Positions 58,701 to 64,000 of a DNA stretch of 64,000 bases are shown here, piece by piece. Position 1 is the stretch's first letter, and each line of letters begins with the position of its first letter. The stretch spans positions 8,832,193-8,896,192 of the forward strand of contig NC_051088.1 in the NCBI RefSeq assembly GCF_901709675.1. The letters are read 5' to 3'. Source of the stretch: Syngnathus acus (Eukaryota; Chordata; Actinopteri; Syngnathiformes; Syngnathidae). The notes under the pieces are model-generated. The model worked only from the letters and a program-made list of their open reading frames with translations. It did no database searches and was not told where the DNA came from. The position numbers and the translations under genes are program-made.

Positions 58701-61190
58701 TGTCCCCACAGGGGTCGCGGGCGTGCTGATTAATTAGGCTTAATTACAGTTAGTTCAGTCTTCATAGTACTGTACATGACAAAAACGTAATTTGTTTTAT
58801 TTTTCATCTTTCTTTTGGCGGTATAATGATGAATTGACTAATATACCCTTGACACATTGCAACAAGGCCAGCAGCAGGAATGAACATGAGTATGAAATTG
58901 ACTTGGTTCCATTGCCAAACAAAATACAAACCTCTCAAGCTAAATGTGTTTGGTAAGCGGTGATCGTAGTGTTTCTAGCAAACAAATGAGTGTGCCGGCC
59001 TTCGAAACATGCTTGGGGAATCTGATGTAATTTCGAATAATATGACGTCAACACATACACGTGGTTTACAGCACGATAATATGTAGCACAGAAGTAGCAT
59101 TCTTCTTTGGGGGGGGGATGGTGACCATCAGTGCAGAAAAAGGATTCAGGTTGAACAATTCGTACCTGAAGCCTGGGATCATTTTGGCAAACCCAATGAC
59201 CTTCTGGATGCTGTAGGAGACTAGGTCAGCCAGATGAGGCAGCATGGAGAGCTTAGTGTCTTCCTCACTAGAGTCTGGACTGCTTGCGCCATCTTGGTAC
59301 ATCATTAACAGGTTGCTTAAGTTCAACTTGGTGTCCAGCGACTCTGCTCGAGACAAGACAAGATTAAGAGGCCAGGCAGAATAAGAACATGCTTAAAAGA
59401 AGGCGATTGTAACTAGAGAAACAGCAGAGAACTAGTTAAAGGTTAAATAAGGACAATCACAAATTAGAACTGAGTGGTCTGCATACGAAAATTTACATGA
59501 AATATGACACCTCACACAAGACAGGGGAAAATAAATATACGAGGCAAATTCTAAGTACCGTAATTTTCGGACTATAAGTCGCACCGGAGTATAAGTCGCA
59601 CCAGCCATAAAATGCCCAAAAAAGTGAAAAAAACCATATATATGTATATAAATCGCTCCTGAGTATAAGTCGCACCCCCACCCAAACTATGAAAAAAAAA
59701 CGCGACTTATAGTCCGAAGATTACGGTATTATAAAATTTGAGTTTTGAAGCAGAAGACCAAAAAACAGTGTTGCAAAAAGGTACTTTCTCTGGGTTTTTT
59801 TCCTCACAGTTTGTCATGCGATCAAACCCAAAAAACAGGTGAGCGATGACGTTCGCAAAACTAAGCCCATGGGCAAAATTATGCCAATTTCAACTGACAG
59901 CAGGTAGCAGTACAGGCAAAATGGCAGCCCCTTGAGATGGATTGAAAGCAGGTGCATTTTTGCAAGGGGCAGCAAGCTATTTACAACGTTTAACACAGGT
60001 CAATAACTTGTAAATAAAATAATATTATCATCCATCCAATCATTCATCTATTTTTTGAATCGCTTATCCTCACGAGGATTGCGGTTACCGTGCCGCCCGC
60101 TTATTATTATTACTACCGCTACTATTATTATTATAATTAAACTCTATGTATTGACCAATAGCATAGATTAATGTAAAAAAACTGTGCTTCTCTGAAGGAG
60201 GGACTTACCAGGTGAGTGATTGAACGAGTCGGAGGACGCATCGGACAGAGAGTGAAGGGAGGCGGCTCTGCTGGCACTGCGTGTTACCGGACCTTCACGC
60301 ACTGGAGGCTACATGCAGATGCACATACACAAACAGATAAATTAGAAAAAAAATCCTCCCATCTCCCCTGTTAGCGCATGTAGTGAAACCTCTCTCACAG
60401 GAGATTTTTTTTCTGTAAAGCAGTGCAGTAGTGCTTTGAAAATAAAGCGGCAGGTACAGATCGTTTTGCATCGGTTTTCCCATAGCAAAACACAGTGAAA
60501 TTCTGTTCATTGAAGTTTCCAGCAAGAACTGAATAAAAAACCAGCAAATTCTGAAGCCTTGGTAAAGACATTGGTGAAAATCGTTGAGGAAAAAGGTGAA
60601 ATTGCAAAACAACCTTGGGAGGTAGATGGTTGAAGACTATGCAAGAATAGAGCTATTTACTGATTTCATTCTCTCAAAGTGATTCATGCAAGTGTGACTC
60701 ATGCTGACTTTGTAGGCCAGATGCTCGTTCTCTGTTCACCACAACATTCTTCGACCTCATCAAGAGCATTTATCAATGTGACTAGCTAAGAGGGCCTTCC
60801 TATGGATGTGATGTTTTTATTTATTTACAAATATTGTGATTGCACCCTTACCCTGAGTTCTCCTCCCAAACAAAACTCATAATTTAATTCTTTAAATATA
60901 GGACTTGTAATATGTTAATAAAAAAACATACTGTAGCTCATTTAGTAATGTCTGACATCAACTTGGTGGCTTTAGTAACAGAATAAAAGTCAGCAGTGGC
61001 CTCACCCTAAAGCGGGAGAAGTCTGAATAGGAGGCATCATAAGTCTTGTGGTGAGCCTCAACCAAAGACGAAATGATCTGGGCCTGCGCTTCGTTGAGCC
61101 GAGGCCTTGAAGCTTCCTTTGCGGCCTCCTCCTCCTTCCTTTTCAATATCATTTCCTTCTTCCTCTGGACTTCTTCATCGGTGAGGATGA
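55469..61190 (-). CDS. vdra: Vitamin D receptor, partial (six coding exons: hinge and ligand-binding domain)
   Basis: Nuclear receptor NR1I1. With RXR it binds DR3-type response elements and activates transcription on binding 1,25-dihydroxyvitamin D3. Exons 61190-61006, 60308-60209, 59343-59166, 57372-57221, 56697-56581 and 55722-55469 join in one frame, 328 codons plus the split first codon, ending in TAG. Residues matching human ligand contacts are visible: Tyr pair in [12 protein letters not shown], Ser in VSYSIQK, Arg and Ser in IMLRSNQSF, Trp in DMSWSCG, His in AGHTLEL and His in EEHSKQYR. The AF-2 helix [12 protein letters not shown] closes the protein. The insertion region [16 protein letters not shown] fits zebrafish Vdra as I recall it, hence the symbol. 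The zinc-finger exons are right of the window. A VDR-b paralogue cannot be fully excluded. Confidence 0.97.
56581..56697 (-). CDS. vdra: vdra coding exon (LBD helices around [14 protein letters not shown])
   Basis: Acceptor gctgtgtag and donor CCCCAG|gtacca frame 117 bp encoding (A)[32 protein letters not shown] and ICLLSP. The His in AGHT corresponds to human VDR His305, a hydroxyl contact of the hormone. It joins in phase 1 on both sides. Confidence 0.97.
57221..57372 (-). CDS. vdra: vdra coding exon (LBD core, DLTAEDQ to VTK)
   Basis: Acceptor catatttcag and donor AAGG|gttggt frame 152 bp encoding (R)[32 protein letters not shown] and [16 protein letters not shown]. The LRSN arginine and nearby serine correspond to human Arg274 and Ser278, and the Trp to Trp286. 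This is the most conserved part of the receptor. Confidence 0.98.
58559..58687. repeat. (CATC)n microsatellite
   Basis: About 32 CATC units in the vdra intron between the 59343-59166 and 57372-57221 exons. It runs into a fish repeat tail (CTATACTGCTTGTCCCCACA and GGGGTCGCGGGCGTGC) at 58687-58735, showing that it grew from that repeat. Confidence 0.97.
58687..58735. repeat. Fish repeat tail adjoining (CATC)n
   Basis: TCTATACTGCTTGTCCCCAC followed by AGGGGTCGCGGGCGTGCTG is the conserved end of a common fish interspersed repeat whose tail is (CATC)n. Confidence 0.65.
59166..59343 (-). CDS. vdra: vdra coding exon (end of insertion region and LBD helices 2-3)
   Basis: Acceptor ctcgagcag and donor TTCAG|gtacga frame 178 bp encoding (E)[16 protein letters not shown], an acidic/serine stretch, then [16 protein letters not shown] and [11 protein letters not shown]. 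The serine in SYSIQ corresponds to human Ser237. The apparent upstream Met in the raw frame is intronic. Confidence 0.97.
59556..59728. mobile_element. TA-flanked palindromic MITE (CCGTAATTTTCGGACTATAA family)
   Basis: Between TA dinucleotides, the left end CCGTAATTTTCGGACTATAA (then GTCGC) is mirrored by the right end GCGACTTATAGTCCGAAGAT (then TACGG). Internally the phrase TATAAGTCGCACC recurs three times. The TA duplication suggests mobilisation by a Tc1/mariner-type transposase. Found in the vdra intron between the 60308 and 59343 exons. Confidence 0.85.
60025..60140. repeat. Fish repeat tail and TTA-rich run
   Basis: ATCCATCCAATCATTCATCT and CGCTTATCCTCACGAGGATT match the same interspersed repeat as at 29236. 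It is followed by an imperfect (TTA)n at 60100-60140. Confidence 0.6.
60209..60308 (-). CDS. vdra: vdra coding exon (insertion domain)
   Basis: 100 bp between acceptor tgcatgtag and donor CACCTG|gtaagt encoding [32 protein letters not shown] and P. This serine-rich insertion between LBD helices 1 and 3 is specific to VDR. The exact string resembles zebrafish Vdra as I remember it. The exon lacks an ATG, so it is easily missed. Confidence 0.96.
61006..61190 (-). CDS. vdra: vdra coding exon (hinge and LBD helix 1)
   Basis: Acceptor tgccttgcag and donor TTTAGG|gtgagg frame 185 bp encoding [48 protein letters not shown] and [13 protein letters not shown]. The exon starts at the same point as in human VDR, two bases into the Phe codon before ILTDEE. 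The two tyrosines match human Tyr143 and Tyr147. Confidence 0.97.
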
Positions 61191-64000
61191 CTGCAAGGCA
61201 GGGAAAATAATAAGGAAGAATGAAATTTTGAAATTGACTGTTGAGAGGATGAAATTCCAAGGATATGAAAAATTCTCAATGGAAATCTCTAAACAATTGA
61301 TTATATTTGTCGATGTTTTCATAATGAATTAGTTGCTGACCAATTATTGCATCTCTACTGTTAACTAATGTATAGCATACAGTAGTGGTGCACCAATCGC
61401 AAGTTTCCACTGATCACCGTTCTTTAGAAAGCCCAACCTGCTGATCTTGATTTGTTCACCTACTAAAATGGCTGTAATCCCTAAATTAAAATTTAGCATT
61501 TTTGGTGGGAAAAAAAAAAGTAAAGGTGGAACTCACATCATTATCAAAATACTTTTTGAATTATAGAAAATTACAAAGAGAGAAAGCGCTAATAAGACTA
61601 CAAAGGGGAAATGTACTAACTGGCAATTAATTGAATGTAGCTATGTTAATATTTTAGATTGTTCTTTTCAAAAATATATAACCACACACACTGGAGAAGA
61701 CACCAGGGAATTGGTTGGATTGGATGTTGAGCTTGTTTTCATTGTTTGAAGCATACATTTCTGCCAAGAAGCTGTGTCATGTTTGCTGTCTCTTTATATG
61801 GGTCATACTGCTGGTGTTTGATGTTTAAGTGCCTTTTGCCTTATTCATGCAACGAGAAGAGTGGCACAGCGTGTATGGTCGAATAGTCTAAACGGTGTTT
61901 ATGGTTACTATTTTAGGTTGGACGAGATGAAGGGCTCTCTGGGGAAATTGCGAGCATTGCGTGCCATTTCCGTATGTCACACGTCGACATATTACTTTGG
62001 AAACATATGCACGACTCTCACCATTCATTTAAGATTGCAACATTTTGAAATGAAAGAAGAGTGCCTGATAGAGTGGCGATGGTGCACTCAAAGAAATGAA
62101 GTCCCAATATATTATTTGTTCTGTTGCAAATTTCTGTACATCTTTCAATGGCAAGATCGTTATTTTTTCAACATTTAGAAACATCCTTGAGGACATAGCC
62201 CAATCAAATATAAATTGCTGTTTTTAATTTTATTTTATTCATGGGGGGACAAATATTGAAAGCTACTTGTCCATGTGTGACCACACAGAATTCTGATTAT
62301 ATCCAGATCTCTTCAATCAAGAGATCACATAAATGGAACAAGTTCAAAAACAGTTAAGTTTTGTGATCATGACTCAATAATAAGGAAGAGATTGGACAAA
62401 AATTGCAGTTCCAAAATGAAAACCACTGCAGCTCAGAACAAAGTCTCATCTTACTTTTGCAAGAAATGTCTAAATGAGTCCCAGGATTCCTGGGAGAATA
62501 TTCTATAGACTGACAGGACATAATGTTGAACGTTATGGAAAATGTGTGTCTCGTTACAGCTCGCTGATGTGGAACTTCCGAACTGGAACATCATGGTGGT
62601 GTTAGTGTGATGTTCTGTGTTGACTCACTGTAATTGACGCGATTCTGGTCTTTAGCCAAAAATCCAGATGGAGGCTGTATGGCCAACAGTTTGCCACCTC
62701 AAGATGAGCATTTCTCAACCAGGACAACAATCCAAAACATACCAGCAAGTCAACCAAAATGGAAGCTTTGGAATGGCCGAGTCAAAGTCCCGACGTGAAT
62801 CAGATTGAAATGCTGTGGCACGACTTTACAAAGGCTATTCATGTTCAAAAAACCACCATTGTTGCTGAATTTAAGGAGTGAGCAAAAATATCTCCACAGA
62901 GACATCAACGACTAATAGCCAGTTATTGAACGGCTGGGTTCGACCAAACCAGTTATTTGGTTTGGGCGGGGAGTGCTTTTTCGCAGAAAGCCAGCAGCGG
63001 CTTTCTTCAAATTTGTTTTTCCCCTTGATAAACCAAATGATTTGAAAACTGCATTCTACATCTACTTTAGTTATTATTGTCTGATATGACCATTTGTTGA
63101 TGATCTTAAACATTAAAGTGGGCAAACTATGCAAAAAAAGTCAAACTTTGAGAAGACGTCTAATACTCTGTATTGTAAAGTAACTAGTTGAAGTGATTAA
63201 TTTTTCACAACAAAATTTGAGTGAAGTCAGTCCGACATGCACAAGGGTAAGGTAAATCTTTAACTCCAAGAGAAGCCTAACGGGAAGGTTAATAATAGTT
63301 GCAGTCTGTGAACAGCCTGAGACCAAATAACCACCACTGCTCTGAACACAAAAATAAAACATGGCTGTTTTCAACCATCAGGTGTTTTAACATTTGCTTT
63401 TAATCTTTCCTAACGTGCTTTGTCAAGACGAGTAGGGAGCGGAGGTTGGCCCTTGGCTGGGAAAAGGGCTATTGGATGCCATTACCATGCGATTTGCAGA
63501 GCTTAAACTGACCTGAAATTAAATAAACAGTTATTGTTGGAGCATTCGACACAACAGAAAGAGAAGGCAGACAATCCTGCAGGCCTCTGACCACAGCCTT
63601 CATATAAACAATGGTGGACAAAATACCCGGCTGCTTTTGATCATTTCTAGAAACCATTGCCTTTTTTTCCCCTGCACAAAATACATCTTAACTCTTTAAA
63701 AAAAGGTAGGGAGAAAAAAATAATTTGAGAAAACAATTTTGATCTCTGTCATAAGAACAGCTGTATTTTCCCTAAACCAATGTCAACATCTGATGGCTCA
63801 CGATCAAGCCTTTCTATTTGCTGACAGGAATGCAAGAGATTTTTTTACTTGTAGGAAGGACGCCATCATTCTCCTGTATTGTCGCTGCTCAATGCCAACA
63901 ATGTACGTCACGCTTTTGTTCTAAGATCAATAATGAAGTTTTTCTGTTTTTACAGTTAAGTATAATATAAACACACACAATGGTTTTAGTACATAAAGTC
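61191..64000 (-). other. vdra: vdra intron upstream of the hinge exon
   Basis: The two zinc-finger exons expected upstream of the hinge exon were searched for on the minus strand (CEGCKGFF and CRLKRC coding strings) and not found, so this is all intron to the window edge. Besides the Tc1 relic, no supported feature. The 105-codon plus-strand ORF at 61861 has no resemblance to a known family. Confidence 0.65.
62110..63170 (+). mobile_element. Second degenerate Tc1-like transposon, with transposase remnants
   Basis: The interior follows the order of fish Tc1 transposase genes: AGGAAGAGATTGGACAAAAA near 62380, GGGAGAATATTCTATAGACT near 62490, GACAACAATCCAAAACATAC near 62725, AATGGCCGAGTCAAAGTCCC near 62772, then GATTGAAATGCTGTGGCACG. 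Many stops and deletions break it. Right-end sequence (ACCAGTTATTTGGTTTGGGC to about 63170) is partly mirrored at 62150-62250, indicating terminal inverted repeats of roughly 100-200 bp. It lies in a vdra intron; ends are approximate. Confidence 0.75.

Noticed and set aside
61861-62178. 105-codon plus-strand ORF in the vdra intron
   Set aside because: No family match; its end overlaps the decayed left end of the Tc1 relic.

Overview
This is a vertebrate genomic window and almost certainly comes from a ray-finned (teleost) fish. Genes are split by spliceosomal introns with GT..AG borders, and protein matches are to vertebrate families. The repeats are typical of fish: Tc1-like DNA transposons, a tRNA-derived SINE with a CTTTAA tail, TTAA- and TA-flanked MITEs, and long tetranucleotide microsatellites. 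The vdr insertion-domain sequence reads like the zebrafish Vdra sequence as I remember it. The species cannot be named from sequence alone.

Layout: two protein-coding genes lie on the minus strand, in the same order and orientation as human HDAC7 and VDR. (1) hdac7, a class IIa histone deacetylase, runs leftward from a GC-rich first exon near 21.4-21.6 kb. Its 5' UTR exons are exon 1 (3' end at 21387) and exon 2 (20644-20570). After an 11.5-kb intron come fourteen coding exons from 9054 to 489. These give 630 codons: the whole N-terminal adaptor region (MEF2-binding segment and four 14-3-3 phosphosites) and the first part of the deacetylase domain. The rest of the catalytic domain lies to the left of the window. 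(2) vdra (vitamin D receptor) occupies 61190-55469 as six coding exons, covering the hinge and the whole ligand-binding domain through the AF-2 helix and stop codon. A long 3' UTR may extend to about 52.3 kb. The zinc-finger exons and the start codon lie to the right of the window.

Between them (about 21.7-52.3 kb) I recognise no protein-coding gene. That stretch holds microsatellites, purine-rich tracts, a 40-bp near-perfect palindrome, several palindromic non-autonomous transposons, one 1.3-kb Tc1 relic with a TTAA MITE nested in it, one high-complexity candidate regulatory block near 28.5-28.7 kb, and two short plus-strand segments framed by good splice signals. A second Tc1 relic lies in the vdra intron at 62.1-63.2 kb.

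The genes do not form a pathway cassette. hdac7 encodes a signal-regulated, MEF2-directed corepressor scaffold. vdra encodes a ligand-activated nuclear receptor. Their adjacency is inherited microsynteny. I found no prokaryotic-type system, CRISPR array, viral gene or plainly novel gene system. The items worth a second look are mobile-element structures and possible regulatory or non-coding transcript signals.
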